From contig NZ_CP109017.1 of NCBI RefSeq assembly GCF_036226765.1, positions 3,175,501 to 3,239,500 of the forward strand: a stretch of DNA of 64,000 nucleotides, in the 5' to 3' direction. Source of the DNA: Streptomyces sp. NBC_00670. Its GTDB lineage: Bacteria; Actinomycetota; Actinomycetes; Streptomycetales; Streptomycetaceae. Positions 22,928 to 31,702 of this stretch are shown here, piece by piece. Numbering within the stretch: position 1 is the first letter of the stretch; the number at the start of each line of letters is the position of its first letter. Below the pieces are notes generated by a model, which was given only the letters and a program-made list of their open reading frames with translations, did no database searches and was not told where the DNA came from. Both the position numbers and the translations under genes were made by a program.

Positions 22928-23788
22928 ATGTGCCGCTGGATCGCCTACTCGGGCACACCCGTTCTCCTCAGCCAGGTCCTGTTCCAGCCGGAGCACTCCC
23001 TGATCGACCAGAGTCTCCACTCCCGCATGGGCGTGGAGACGACCAATGGAGACGGCTTCGGTATCGGCTGGTACCCGCAGGACACGGGCACCGCCGATCC
23101 GGCGGTCCTGCGCGACGTGGGCCCGGCCTGGAACGACCGCAACTTGCAGGAAGTCGCCCACCACACGCGCTCCGGGCTGTTCTTCGGGCACATCAGGGCA
23201 TCGACGGGGACGGCGGTGCAGCAGAGCAACTGCCATCCCTTCCGGAGCGGTCGGTGGCTGTGGATGCACAACGGGATGATCAGTGGGTTCCGTCGGATTC
23301 GGCGTGATCTCGCCCTGGCCGTCGATCCGGCCCTGTACCCCGACATCGAGGGCTCCACCGACTCCGAGGTCATGTTCTTCCTCGCCCTGACCCTCGGTCT
23401 GCCCGACGACCCGCCCGGGGCGGTGGCGCGCATGGCGGGTCTTGTCGAGACGACCGCTCAGTCGCACGGAATCCCCCACCCGCTGCAAATGACCGTCGCG
23501 GTGACCGACGGCGAGCGCGTGTGGGCCTTCCGTTATTCCAGTGAAGGCCGTTCGCGGTCGTTGTACGTCAGCACGAGGGTGGGCACCCTGCGCGCACTCC
23601 ACCCGGACGTGTCGTTCCTGCATGAGCTGTCCGACGAGACCCGTCTCGTCGTGTCGGAGCCCCTGGGTAACCTGCCGGGGGCGTGGAACGAGGTGCCCGA
23701 GAGCAGCTACGGCGTCGTCGAGCCGGGCGGGGGCGCGCTGCACCGCTTCAGGCCCCGGTACGCCGAAGGGACGGGGTCGCGGGAGTGA
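22928..23788 (+). CDS. class II (Ntn-type) glutamine amidotransferase
   Basis: A 286-residue protein of the YafJ/EgtC-like group. MCRWIAYSG gives the N-terminal catalytic Cys after Met removal; NGDGFGIGWY, FGHIRAST and NCHPFRSGRWLWMHNG are the glutamine-binding and oxyanion segments. The family releases ammonia from glutamine or hydrolyses gamma-glutamyl amides; the partner is not evident. AAGGGG precedes the ATG. The promoter and first codons exist a second time, decayed, at about 25470-25715. Confidence 0.88.
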   Translation: MCRWIAYSGTPVLLSQVLFQPEHSLIDQSLHSRMGVETTNGDGFGIGWYPQDTGTADPAVLRDVGPAWNDRNLQEVAHHTRSGLFFGHIRASTGTAVQQSNCHPFRSGRWLWMHNGMISGFRRIRRDLALAVDPALYPDIEGSTDSEVMFFLALTLGLPDDPPGAVARMAGLVETTAQSHGIPHPLQMTVAVTDGERVWAFRYSSEGRSRSLYVSTRVGTLRALHPDVSFLHELSDETRLVVSEPLGNLPGAWNEVPESSYGVVEPGGGALHRFRPRYAEGTGSRE

Positions 23789-23815
23789 GGAGTGTGTGCA
23801 CGGCCGACGGCAGGG

Positions 23816-23915
23816 CCCGGGCACCGGCAAACGGCTCGTCTCGCAGCTGGACCGGGGTCGGCGTGCGCCGCTGACGCTCGTCAACGGTTCGGCCTGCGGC
23901 GGGCAGGACACGAGG
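23816..23915 (+). pseudogene. remnant of a MalT-like LuxR regulator (P-loop region)
   Basis: The segment translates partly as RLVSQLDRGRRAPLTLVNGS, corresponding to RLVVRLDQALRTPLTVVNGP of the intact regulator at 25849. Nucleotide similarity is obvious with a 1-nt indel. The P-loop is destroyed (ACGGQ in place of AGAGK) and the rest of the gene is absent. Confidence 0.75.
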
Positions 23916-23938
23916 AACGCACCGGCCCAGCGCCGCTG

Positions 23939-24010
23939 ATGGCCACCACCGCGGCGGACGGCGCACTGCTCGGTCCGGCGATCGTCGTCGAGAGCGCGGT
24001 GACGCACTGA
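23939..24010 (+). pseudogene. remnant of the 3' end of a 30246-type membrane gene
   Basis: The 23 codons ATTAADGALLGPAIVVES plus AVTH-stop align with the last codons of the intact gene ending at 30779 (AATAAVNVLLGLVIVAA plus ALTH-stop). Both are followed within 8-30 bp by the same TCACC-N7-GGTGA palindrome. This supports derivation from a duplicated block. Confidence 0.7.
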
Positions 24011-24034
24011 AAGGCACCGGCTCTGCGGCCGGAG

Positions 24035-24051
24035 TCACCTGTACCGGGTGA
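24035..24051. promoter_or_regulatory. 17-bp palindromic box, copy 1
   Basis: TCACCTGTACCGGGTGA lies 101 bp upstream of the 65-residue gene at 24152. It shares the arms TCACC/GGTGA with copies 2-4. Confidence 0.7.
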
Positions 24052-24151
24052 GGGCGCCGGCGGGCGACGCGGCGCAGGATCGTCGCACAGAACACCGTCC
24101 GCCCCAAAGCCAGGGACGGTGTCCCGAGCCCATCCGGTGGAGGGACCGCTC

Positions 24152-24349
24152 GTGCGCTACGAGATCCGCGTCGAGGGACACCTGTCGGAGACGCTGGCCA
24201 AAGCGTTCCCGGAGCTGGAGCACGTCGTCATGTCCGGCCAGACCGTCCTGTTCGGCACGGTGATCGACGAGGCCCACCTGTACGGGCTGCTCACCCGCTG
24301 CCAGTCACTGGGTCTGCGCGTCATGGAGATGCGGCAGCTCCCGGAATGA
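24152..24349 (+). CDS. small conserved-looking protein, 65 aa
   Basis: Sixty-five residues from GTG 24152, which has AGGGA 6 nt upstream. VRYEIRVEGHLSETLAKAFP, VMSGQTVLFGTVIDEAHLYG and LLTRCQSLGLRVMEMRQL suggest a compact alpha/beta ferredoxin-like fold, as in small stress-cluster proteins of streptomycetes. It is preceded by the first palindromic box. Function unknown. Confidence 0.65.
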   Translation: MRYEIRVEGHLSETLAKAFPELEHVVMSGQTVLFGTVIDEAHLYGLLTRCQSLGLRVMEMRQLPE

Positions 24350-24546
24350 CGGTTCCGGACGGTGTGCGTCGGCTCGCTCGCCGTTCCACGGCCGGCCTCA
24401 CATCCGGGCGGCCGTGATCCGCGAACACAGCACGCGCGACCGCTACCGCCCGCGGCGCTGCCGCCCGCGGCGCTACCGCCCGCGGCGCTGCCGCCCGACG
24501 CGTCGTCATCGCGGTCCTGGCGGCAGCCGCCGGTCCGGCGGCCGAC

Positions 24547-24563
24547 TCACCCGTGCCGGGTGA
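24547..24563. promoter_or_regulatory. 17-bp palindromic box, copy 2
   Basis: TCACCCGTGCCGGGTGA, 79 bp upstream of the first SHOCT-gene ATG. Bases downstream of the box (ACCCTGG about 22-28 bp after it) are shared with copy 4 upstream of the paralogue, and in weaker form with copy 3. Confidence 0.75.
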
Positions 24564-24641
24564 TGCCGGGCACTGAGCCCGATGACCACCCTGGGGTCGG
24601 TACGCAACGACGGCCGGGCACGCCCGGGGCGGAGGACGGAC

Positions 24642-25115
24642 ATGAACGCGCAGACCTACCTGGCGTACGACTACCCACTGCTCAACCTGTTCTGGACCGT
24701 ACTTCTGGTCTTCCTGTGGATCATGTGGTTCGTCCTCCTCTTCCGGATCATCGGTGACGTCCTCCGCGACGACGGGCTGAGCGGCTGGGCAAAGGCCGGC
24801 TGGCTGGTGTTCTGCCTCCTCCTGCCTTTCCTCGGCGTATTCGTCTACGTCATCGCACGCGGGAAGGGCATGGGCCGCCGGGAGACGGCGCACGCCCGCG
24901 CCCGCCAGGAGGAGTTCAACGCGTACATCAGGAAGACCGCGAGCGGTGGACAGCGCTCCAGCGTCGACGAACTTGCCCGGCTCTCGGAGATCCGCGATGA
25001 GGGTGCCCTCACGGACGAGGAGTTCCGCAGGGCGAAGGAGCTGGTCCTGAGCGGCCACGGCCCGGCGGAACACGCGGGTCAGGCTCCCACCACGTCCAGC
25101 CCTTCCGCACGCTGA
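24642..25115 (+). CDS. PLDc_N/SHOCT membrane protein, paralogue A
   Basis: A 157-residue protein. Two transmembrane helices (FWTVLLVFLWIMWFVLLFRI and AGWLVFCLLLPFLGVFVYVI) form the PLDc_N-type domain. A charged linker leads to a C-terminal SHOCT domain, SVDELARLSEIRDEGALTDE (about residues 107-126) with EFRRAKELVL. SHOCT domains are oligomerisation modules often joined to membrane proteins. The paralogue at 31703 is nearly the same over its whole length. Start ATG 24642 follows GGAGGA. Confidence 0.85.
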   Translation: MNAQTYLAYDYPLLNLFWTVLLVFLWIMWFVLLFRIIGDVLRDDGLSGWAKAGWLVFCLLLPFLGVFVYVIARGKGMGRRETAHARARQEEFNAYIRKTASGGQRSSVDELARLSEIRDEGALTDEEFRRAKELVLSGHGPAEHAGQAPTTSSPSAR

Positions 25116-25137
25116 CCATCCGCATGGAGAAACCACC

Positions 25138-25401
25138 ATGACTCAGGCAACTACCGATAAAGCGCACAAGTCGTTTCGTTCCCGTCCCGCTGTCCGCCGC
25201 GTCATGCCCTTCACCGTGATCACCGCGATCGCTCTCATCTTCATCTTCGAGAACCGTTCGAGTGTCGAGATCCGCCTGCTCATCCCCATGGTGACCATGC
25301 CGCTGTGGGGTGCCCTCCTGATCGCCTGGGCCCTCGGCATCCTCGCCTGCGTCTTCACCGTGCACCGCCGGTCGAACCGGCACGCACGACGACAGGGATG
25401 A
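25138..25401 (+). CDS. LapA/DUF1049-type membrane protein
   Basis: An 87-residue protein with a basic N-terminus, one helix (MPFTVITAIALIFIFENRSS) and a second hydrophobic segment (MPLWGALLIAWALGILACVF) followed by HRRSNRHARRQG. FENRSSVEIRLL and the second helix match the lipopolysaccharide-assembly protein A domain found also in actinobacteria. It lies 22 bp after paralogue A and is probably co-transcribed. Confidence 0.7.
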   Translation: MTQATTDKAHKSFRSRPAVRRVMPFTVITAIALIFIFENRSSVEIRLLIPMVTMPLWGALLIAWALGILACVFTVHRRSNRHARRQG

Positions 25402-25540
25402 CGCCACGCCCCGTTCCGGTGCCCCGGGTCCCTCTTGCACCGCCCATCCCCCGTCCGCGTGCCCGGACGGCCGTCGGAAGCGATACTGGTGTGAGCCGTG
25501 GGACGAAGCCTTCCGTGTGCCGGATCCGGGGTGTCCCGCG

Positions 25541-25660
25541 GCCGGCCACCGCGGTAGCGCCTTCGCCGCCGCCGGCCACCGCGGTAGCGCCTTCGCCGCC
25601 GCCGACCACCGCTGTGGCGCCTTCGCCGCGACCGGTCACCGCAGTGGTGCCTTCGCCGCC
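25541..25660. repeat. 30-bp tandem repeat, four contiguous units
   Basis: Units at 25541, 25571, 25601 and 25631; units 1 and 2 are identical, and units 3 and 4 have four to six changes. Only one equivalent unit exists in the corresponding position upstream of the intact amidotransferase (about 22883-22912). The array therefore grew after duplication. It ends at the former ribosome-binding site of the decayed copy. Confidence 0.85.
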
Positions 25661-25678
25661 GCCGGAAGGGGCGTCACG

Positions 25679-25852
25679 ATGAGCCGCTGGATCGCCTGCT
25701 CGGATACATCCGTTCTCCCTGCCTCCGCCTCCGCCCCCGTGCTCGCCCCCGCCGTCCTCGGCCCGCCGGGCGGTCCGTCCGGCGGGCCGGACGAGGGGCT
25801 GGGCAAGGGGTCCGGGGCCGCGTGTGCCGACGGCCTGGGGGCGTGGCGGTGA
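25679..25852 (+). pseudogene. decayed 5' end of a second amidotransferase copy
   Basis: It starts MSRWIACSDTSVLP, matching MCRWIAYSGTPVLL of the intact gene at 22928. The catalytic Cys2 is replaced by Ser, and similarity stops after about 12 codons. The 5' flank (ribosome site GGAAGGGGCGTC and about 150 bp upstream) is also shared. The residual frame ends at 25852 overlapping the LuxR start, so it may now act only as a leader ORF. Confidence 0.75.
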
Positions 25853-28569
25853 GGGGCGTGGACATCTCCGGCGGCCCGGCCCGGGTACCGGCCGACGCCG
25901 GTACCGACCCGCTCGGCGATCCGTACCTGCGCACCCGGTTCGCCCTTCCCGCACGGCCCCCCACCTTCCTGCGCCGGCAGCGGCTCGTCGTGCGCCTGGA
26001 TCAGGCCCTGCGCACACCGCTGACGGTGGTCAACGGCCCGGCCGGCGCCGGGAAGACGCTTCTGACGGCCGACTGGGCCACCCACCTCCGGCTGCCGCTC
26101 GCCTGGCTGACCATCGAGGCGGGGGACCAGCGCCCCGGGGTCTTCTGGGCCTACGTCTTCGAGTCCCTGCGCAGGTGCGGGGCACCCGCCGTCGGGGCGC
26201 CCGCGCATCCGGGCGGCGTGGGGCGCGGGCTGCTGTCCTCGCTCGCCGCCGAGCTGGAAGGCCGCGACCGTCCCGTGGTCCTCGTGCTCGACGAGTTCGA
26301 GCGGATGGCCTCCGCCGAGGTCGCGGAGCAGCTGGAGTTCGTCCTGCACCACGCCGGGCGGGGACTGCGCCTCGTCCTCGTCACCCGCACCGAGCCGCTG
26401 CTCCCGCTGCACCGCTACCGGGCCACCGACACGCTGACCGAGATCCGCGGCGCCGAGCTGTCCTTCACCCCGGAGGAGGCCGGCGCGCTGTTGCGGCTGC
26501 ACGGACTGCGCCTTCCCCCGCACGCCGCGTCCGCTCTGGTCGACCGCACCCGGGGCTGGGCGGCCGGGCTGCGGCTGTCCGCCCTGGCGGCCCGGGAGAG
26601 CGCCGACCCGGAGAAGTACCTGAAGGAGTTCGAGGCGGACCACAGTACGGTCGCGGACTTCCTGCTGGCGGAGGTCCTGAAGGGGAGGACGGAGGAGGAA
26701 CAGGACCTGCTGCTGCGGGTCAGCGTGCTGGACCGTTTCTCTCCCGACCTGGCCGACGCCCTGACGCTGCGGACCGACGCCGGGCCCCTCCTGGCCGGGC
26801 TGCACCGGGAGAACGCGTTCATCGAACGGCTGGGGCACTCCTGGTACCGGCTGCACCCGCTCTTCCGGGAAATACTCCGGGCCCGCCTGCGCGAACGCCT
26901 GCCCGGTGTGGAACAGGAGCTGCACCTGCGGGCCGCGTGGTGGCTGCGCCGTTCCGGCTTCCTGCCGGAGACGCTCGCCCATGGCGCCGCGGGCGGCGAC
27001 TTCGACCTGGCCGCCGGGGCGCTCGTCGACAATCTCGCGATCGGGCAGCTCTTCACGGGCCTGCGCTCGGACGCGCTGGCCCAGCTCTTCGCCGGCATGG
27101 TGCCCGAGGCGAGGAGCCCGGCGAGCGACCTCGTACGGGCGGCCGGGGCACTGGCCCGCCGGGAGGTCGATCACGGTCTGCACCGGCTGCGGCGCGCCGA
27201 GGACCGGCTGTCCGACGCCGAGGACTCCCCGGACCTGGCGGCGGCCCGGCTGAGCTGCACGCTGCTGGAGGCGCTCGCCGCCCGGCTGACGGGATGCCCT
27301 CCGAGGGCCGAGCGGGCCGCCGCGACGGCCGAGGAACTGCGCCGGGAGCTGCCGGACCAGCTGCTGGACGAGCACCCTGAGCTGACCGGCCTGCTGATGA
27401 CCCACGTGGGTTCGGCCCGGCTGTGGGAGGGACGCTTCGACGACGCGCGGGCCGTGCTGCTCCGGGTGGCCGGTGCCCGGGGCGGGTCCGCGACCGTCCT
27501 GCCCCGGGCGGAGTCGATGGGGCACCTGGCGCTGATCGACTACTTGGGCGGCTGGCCCGGCCGGGCGGAACGCAGGGCCCTGGCCGCCGTGTCCGAAGCG
27601 GAACGGGCGGGCCTGCCCCAGCCTCCCGGCGCGGGCCTCGGCCGGCTGGTCCTGGCCGCGGTGGCCGTGGACCGCCAGGAACTGGACCGGGCCCGGGCCC
27701 TGCTGGACGAGACGGCCCGGCTCCCGGCGCAGGAACACGATCCGGTGCCGACGGCGGGGCGGGCGATCGTCGCCTCGCGCCTGCTCCTCGACGAGGGGAC
27801 GACGGACGCCGCAGCCGAGGCGGCGGAGCCTGCCGTGTCCGCGGCCGTGGCCTCCCCCTGGGCCGAGAGCCACACGGCGGTCGTCCGCTCCGCCGTCTGC
27901 CTCGCCGACAACCGGCCGGACGACGCCGTGCGGCTTCTCCACGGCGTCTCCGGCAGCCAGCCGGTGAGCGCCGTGGAAGCGGCGGCGATCCAGGCCGCCG
28001 CGGGACGCTCCCGTGCGGCGGCCGAACTGCTCGACGCCGTCCGCGCCGAGGGACGCACCGGCCCCGCCGTGAGCGTGGGGGCGGCGCTGGTGCGGGCCCG
28101 CGCGGCCCAGGACGCGGGAGACACGGCCACCGCCCGCAGATGCGTCGCACACGCGCTCCTCGACGCCCGGCGCGAGCGGCTGCGGCGCCCTTTCCTCCGG
28201 GCGGGGGACTGGATCGAACCGCTGCTGGCCACGCCCTCGGTGCACGAACTCGCCGAGGACTGGCTGCTGTCCGGCCGGCCGCGGGGGAACGGGCGGACAC
28301 GGGAAGACGGCCGGCCGCGGGGGAACGGCCGGCCCCCGCGCGCCGTCCCCGGACCCGGGCCCGCGCCCCTGGCGCCGGTGGAGCTGAGCGCACGCGAACG
28401 GGACGTCCTGCGGCGGCTGGCGCGTCTGATGACCACGGAGGAGATCGCCGCCGATCTGTACGTGTCGGTGAACACGGTCAAGACCCACCTGAAGAGCACG
28501 TACCGGAAGCTGGCGGTGAACCGCCGCGGCGACGCCGTGCACCGGGCGCGCGAGCTCGGCCAGCTGTGA
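25849..28569 (+). CDS. MalT-like (LAL-type) LuxR-family regulator
   Basis: A regulator of about 906 residues. An N-terminal STAND ATPase carries GPAGAGKT (about residue 63) and VLVLDEFERM (Walker B), followed by a winged region, helical tetratricopeptide-like repeats, a Gly/Arg-rich linker, and a C-terminal LuxR HTH (LSARERDVLRRLARLMTTEE through VNTVKTHLKSTYRKL). MalT-type proteins bind an inducer and ATP, then oligomerise on DNA. The start is uncertain among GTGs 25822-25858; 25849 overlaps the upstream remnant's stop (GTGA). It is the best candidate to bind the palindromic boxes, which is an inference. Confidence 0.85.
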   Translation: MRGVDISGGPARVPADAGTDPLGDPYLRTRFALPARPPTFLRRQRLVVRLDQALRTPLTVVNGPAGAGKTLLTADWATHLRLPLAWLTIEAGDQRPGVFWAYVFESLRRCGAPAVGAPAHPGGVGRGLLSSLAAELEGRDRPVVLVLDEFERMASAEVAEQLEFVLHHAGRGLRLVLVTRTEPLLPLHRYRATDTLTEIRGAELSFTPEEAGALLRLHGLRLPPHAASALVDRTRGWAAGLRLSALAARESADPEKYLKEFEADHSTVADFLLAEVLKGRTEEEQDLLLRVSVLDRFSPDLADALTLRTDAGPLLAGLHRENAFIERLGHSWYRLHPLFREILRARLRERLPGVEQELHLRAAWWLRRSGFLPETLAHGAAGGDFDLAAGALVDNLAIGQLFTGLRSDALAQLFAGMVPEARSPASDLVRAAGALARREVDHGLHRLRRAEDRLSDAEDSPDLAAARLSCTLLEALAARLTGCPPRAERAAATAEELRRELPDQLLDEHPELTGLLMTHVGSARLWEGRFDDARAVLLRVAGARGGSATVLPRAESMGHLALIDYLGGWPGRAERRALAAVSEAERAGLPQPPGAGLGRLVLAAVAVDRQELDRARALLDETARLPAQEHDPVPTAGRAIVASRLLLDEGTTDAAAEAAEPAVSAAVASPWAESHTAVVRSAVCLADNRPDDAVRLLHGVSGSQPVSAVEAAAIQAAAGRSRAAAELLDAVRAEGRTGPAVSVGAALVRARAAQDAGDTATARRCVAHALLDARRERLRRPFLRAGDWIEPLLATPSVHELAEDWLLSGRPRGNGRTREDGRPRGNGRPPRAVPGPGPAPLAPVELSARERDVLRRLARLMTTEEIAADLYVSVNTVKTHLKSTYRKLAVNRRGDAVHRARELGQL

Positions 28570-28604
28570 GCACCCGGCGAGCCGACTGGGCGAGGTGAGA
28601 CGAC

Positions 28605-30227
28605 GTGAAGCACTGGCGGGCCCTCGTGGTCCTCGGGACGGCCCAGTTCCTGATGGTTCTGGACACCTCCGTCATGAACGTGTCGATCAGCCAGTTGGTC
28701 GAGGATTTCGACACGGAGGTCACCGCCATCCAGGCCGTCATCACCCTGTACGCCCTGGTCATGGCCGCCTTCATGCTCGTCGGGGGCAGATTCGGGGACA
28801 TCCTGGGGCGCCGGCGCATGTTCCTCACGGGGCTGGCCGTCTACGGTGCCGGGTCGGCCGTGACCGCCGTGGCGCCCACCCTGTGGGTGCTGACGCTGGG
28901 CTGGTCCGTCGTCGAGGGGCTCGGGGCGGCCATGGTGCTGCCGGCCATGGCCGCCCTGGTCGCGGAGTCGTACCGCGGCCGGGACCGCGCCGTCGCCTAC
29001 GCGGTCGTCGGCGGCCTGGCCGGAGCCGGGATCGCGGTCGGCCCGCTGCTCGGCGGCTGGATGACCACGTACCTCACCTGGCGGCTGGTCTTCGCGGGCG
29101 AGGTCGTGGTGGTCGTGGCCGTGCTGTTGTGCCGGCGGGTGATCGCGACGCCCGCCCCGACCGGGCCCCGACCCCGGCTGGACGGGGTGGGCGTGGTGCT
29201 CTCCGCCTGCGGACTGGGGCTGGGCGTGCTCGGGGTGCTCCAGAGCAGCACCTGGGGCTGGCTGGAGCCCCGCAACCCTCCCTTCACCGTCCTCGGCTTC
29301 TCCCCGACCCTGTTCGTCGTCGGCGCCGGGCTGACCGTGCTGGCCCTGTTCCGGTCCTGGGAGCGGCACCGCGAGAGCCGGGGAGCCGACCCCCTCGTGC
29401 ACCTGTCCCTGCTGGGCAGGCCGGTGCTCCGGGCCGGGCTGGCGACGCTCCTGAGCCAGAACCTCATCCTCCTGGGCCTGTTCTTCGCCATCCCGCTGTA
29501 TCTCCAGGTGGTGCAGGGCTTCGACGCCTTCGAGACGGGGCTGCGGCTGCTGCCGGTGTCGGCCACCATGCTGGCGACCTCCCTCTGCGGCTCGTCGCTG
29601 GGGCGCACGATGGGGCCGCGCCGGGTGGTACGGCTGGCCCTGGCGATTCTGGTGGCGGCCGTCGTGTGGCTGCTGGCCACCGTCGACCCGGTCATCGACG
29701 ACGCGCAGTTCGCCGGAGCGATGGCCGTGCTGGGCGTCGGCGTCGGCCTCCTCGCCTCGCAGCTCGGCAACATCGTCCAGTCCGGCGTCGACGAGGAGGA
29801 ACGCGGCGAGACCGGAGGGCTTCAATTCACGGCCCAGAACCTGGGCTCGGCGCTGGGCACCGCGCTCATCGGCTCGGTGCTGGTCGGCGCGCTGGCAGGC
29901 GCCTTCACCACGCATGTCGCGGACGACCCCCGGCTGTCCCCGGCCGCCCGGGAACAGGTCGGGGTCCGTCTGGAGGCGGGCGTCACCTTCGTCTCCACCG
30001 AGCAGGTACGTGCCGCGGCCGAGCGGGCCGGACTGCCACCGGCCGAGACCGACGCCGTCGTCGAGTCCTACGCCGCCGCCCAGCTGGACGGGCTGAGGGC
30101 GGCGATCCTCGCGGCGGGAGGTGTCGCGCTGGCCAGTTTCCTGGTCACCACGCACCTGCCGACCGCACGGGCTCCGGCGGGGACGGCCGGACGGGCACCG
30201 GCGGGGACGACCGGACGGACGGGCTGA
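28605..30227 (+). CDS. DHA2-type MFS multidrug transporter (14 TM)
   Basis: A 540-residue proton-coupled exporter. FLMVLDTSVMNVSISQL is motif D1 of the 14-helix DHA2 subfamily. GGRFGDILGRRRMF is motif A, and GGLAGAGIAVGPLLGGW is motif C of antiporters. GTG 28605 starts 35 bp after the LuxR stop, so both are probably in one transcript. Substrate is unknown; EmrB/QacA relatives export drugs or lipids. Confidence 0.88.
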   Translation: MKHWRALVVLGTAQFLMVLDTSVMNVSISQLVEDFDTEVTAIQAVITLYALVMAAFMLVGGRFGDILGRRRMFLTGLAVYGAGSAVTAVAPTLWVLTLGWSVVEGLGAAMVLPAMAALVAESYRGRDRAVAYAVVGGLAGAGIAVGPLLGGWMTTYLTWRLVFAGEVVVVVAVLLCRRVIATPAPTGPRPRLDGVGVVLSACGLGLGVLGVLQSSTWGWLEPRNPPFTVLGFSPTLFVVGAGLTVLALFRSWERHRESRGADPLVHLSLLGRPVLRAGLATLLSQNLILLGLFFAIPLYLQVVQGFDAFETGLRLLPVSATMLATSLCGSSLGRTMGPRRVVRLALAILVAAVVWLLATVDPVIDDAQFAGAMAVLGVGVGLLASQLGNIVQSGVDEEERGETGGLQFTAQNLGSALGTALIGSVLVGALAGAFTTHVADDPRLSPAAREQVGVRLEAGVTFVSTEQVRAAAERAGLPPAETDAVVESYAAAQLDGLRAAILAAGGVALASFLVTTHLPTARAPAGTAGRAPAGTTGRTG

Positions 30228-30245
30228 GCCCGGAGGGAAGACCAC

Positions 30246-30779
30246 GTGTCCAAAGGCGCGAGCAGAGTCGTGCGGGCCACGGACCGGCGGGAGCGCCGGG
30301 CCGGCCACCGGGCGCACGCGGACTGCGCCGGCGGGGTCTACGGCTCCATGCTCGCGGCCTCCGTCGTCGTCGGCGCCGGCTCGCTGGGCTCCTTCCCCCG
30401 GGCCGAGCTGGTCCTTCTGCTGCTGCTCACCGGCCTGGTGTTCTGGATCGCCCACGTCCACGCCGAGCTGTTCGGCGCACGCCTGGCCCGGCATCCCCCG
30501 GACCGCCGGGTGATCCTCGACGTGTGCCGTGACGAGGGGCCGATCGCCAAGGCCGCCGTACCGCCGGCCGCGGCCGTCGCCGTCAGTCCGCTGCTGCCGC
30601 TGGACTTCCAGGGCGCCCTGTGGCTGGCGCTGTCCGTCGCCGTCGCCGGGCAGGTGGGCTGGTCCGTCGCCGCGGCACGCCGCGCGGGTGCGTCACGGCG
30701 GCTGGTGGCCGCCACCGCGGCGGTCAACGTACTGCTCGGCCTGGTGATCGTCGCCGCCAAGATCGCGCTGACGCACTGA
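30246..30779 (+). CDS. membrane protein of unknown function
   Basis: A 177-residue protein with a basic, His-containing N-terminus and four or five helices (GSMLAASVVVGAGSLG, LVLLLLLTGLVFWIAHVHAE, AAVPPAAAVAVSPLLPL, LWLALSVAVAGQVGWSV, TAAVNVLLGLVIVAAKIALT). GGAGGG precedes GTG 30246, 18 bp after the transporter. A degenerate copy of its last 23 codons lies at 23939. No family recognised. Confidence 0.7.
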   Translation: MSKGASRVVRATDRRERRAGHRAHADCAGGVYGSMLAASVVVGAGSLGSFPRAELVLLLLLTGLVFWIAHVHAELFGARLARHPPDRRVILDVCRDEGPIAKAAVPPAAAVAVSPLLPLDFQGALWLALSVAVAGQVGWSVAAARRAGASRRLVAATAAVNVLLGLVIVAAKIALTH

Positions 30780-30786
30780 ACCGGGA

Positions 30787-30803
30787 TCACCCCTGCCGGG
30801 TGA
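30787..30803. promoter_or_regulatory. 17-bp palindromic box, copy 3
   Basis: TCACCCCTGCCGGGTGA, 7 bp after the stop of the 30246 gene and 117 bp before the HdeD ATG. CCCTGG occurs further downstream, as with copies 2 and 4. Confidence 0.75.
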
Positions 30804-30919
30804 GGCCGGCCCGCGGTGCCGGTCCCGACCCTGGAGCGGACACACACGTGTGCTCCGGCGTCCGCCGGGCCGCCCGTCGGGCGGTCCGGCGGCGGCCGGC
30901 CGATCCACGAGGAGGCGCC

Positions 30920-31579
30920 ATGTCCGTTCCGCACGACGCGGCGGGACCCACCGGCCGGGCGGAAGGCCCCGGCGGGGCGGTCCCCGGAGCGATGGGCGAT
31001 CCCGCGTACCTCCTCACCAGGCTCGGTGGTTCCTGGACCTGGCTGATGGGATCGGCCCTCGTCTCGCTGGTGCCGGGTGTCCTGGTCCTGGTGTGGCCGG
31101 AGGCGACCCTGCACGTCCTGGCCGTCCTCGTCGGCCTCTACCTGCTGCTGGCCGGTGTGTTCCGGTTCGTGGCCGTCTTCGCGCGCGAGGGACACGAGAG
31201 GCTGCCCGGCCTGCTGCTGGCCGTGCTGTACGTCCTGGCCGGAGTGCTGTGCCTGCGCAACCCGCTCCAGACCATCGCCGCGCTCTCGCTGATCGTCGGC
31301 ATGGTCTGGCTGGTGTCCGGCGTCCTCACCCTCTACACGGCCCTGGTCACCAAGGACCTGCCGCACCGCGGCCTCGTCATGGGGCTGGCGGTGCTCGCCG
31401 TCGTCGCCGGGATCGTCGTCCTCGCGCTGCCCACCGAATCGGCCCGTGCCCTGACCCGGCTTCTCGGCCTGTGGCTGGTCCTGCTCGGTCTGTGCGAGGC
31501 GGTGGTCGCTCTCGGCCTGCGGTCCGCGCTCCGCGGGGCGCGCCCCCGCACCGGGGACACACCGCTTTCCCGGCCCTGA
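30920..31579 (+). CDS. HdeD-family membrane protein
   Basis: A 219-residue protein with six hydrophobic helices in pairs (WTWLMGSALVSLVPGVLVLV, LHVLAVLVGLYLLLAGVFRF, LPGLLLAVLYVLAGVLC and so on), the three-repeat DUF308 pattern of HdeD. The family is linked to acid and general stress in enterobacteria; in actinobacteria the role is unproven. ACGAGGAGG precedes the ATG. It is led by palindromic box copy 3. Confidence 0.83.
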   Translation: MSVPHDAAGPTGRAEGPGGAVPGAMGDPAYLLTRLGGSWTWLMGSALVSLVPGVLVLVWPEATLHVLAVLVGLYLLLAGVFRFVAVFAREGHERLPGLLLAVLYVLAGVLCLRNPLQTIAALSLIVGMVWLVSGVLTLYTALVTKDLPHRGLVMGLAVLAVVAGIVVLALPTESARALTRLLGLWLVLLGLCEAVVALGLRSALRGARPRTGDTPLSRP

Positions 31580-31603
31580 CCACGACGGGCCCGGCGCCCG
31601 CGT

Positions 31604-31620
31604 TCACCCGAATCGGGTGA
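31604..31620. promoter_or_regulatory. 17-bp palindromic box, copy 4
   Basis: TCACCCGAATCGGGTGA, a perfect palindrome apart from the central base, 83 bp upstream of the second SHOCT-gene ATG. Spacing and downstream bases match copy 2. Confidence 0.75.
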
Positions 31621-31702
31621 GGCCCGGCGGAGAGGCCCGTGTCCACCCTGGCGTCAGTAGTGAACGACGACCGCCGGGCCACGCCCGGGACGGAGGACGG
31701 AC

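Noticed and set aside
25541..25660. CRISPR array
   Set aside because: The 30-bp units are contiguous with no spacers, and no cas genes are near.
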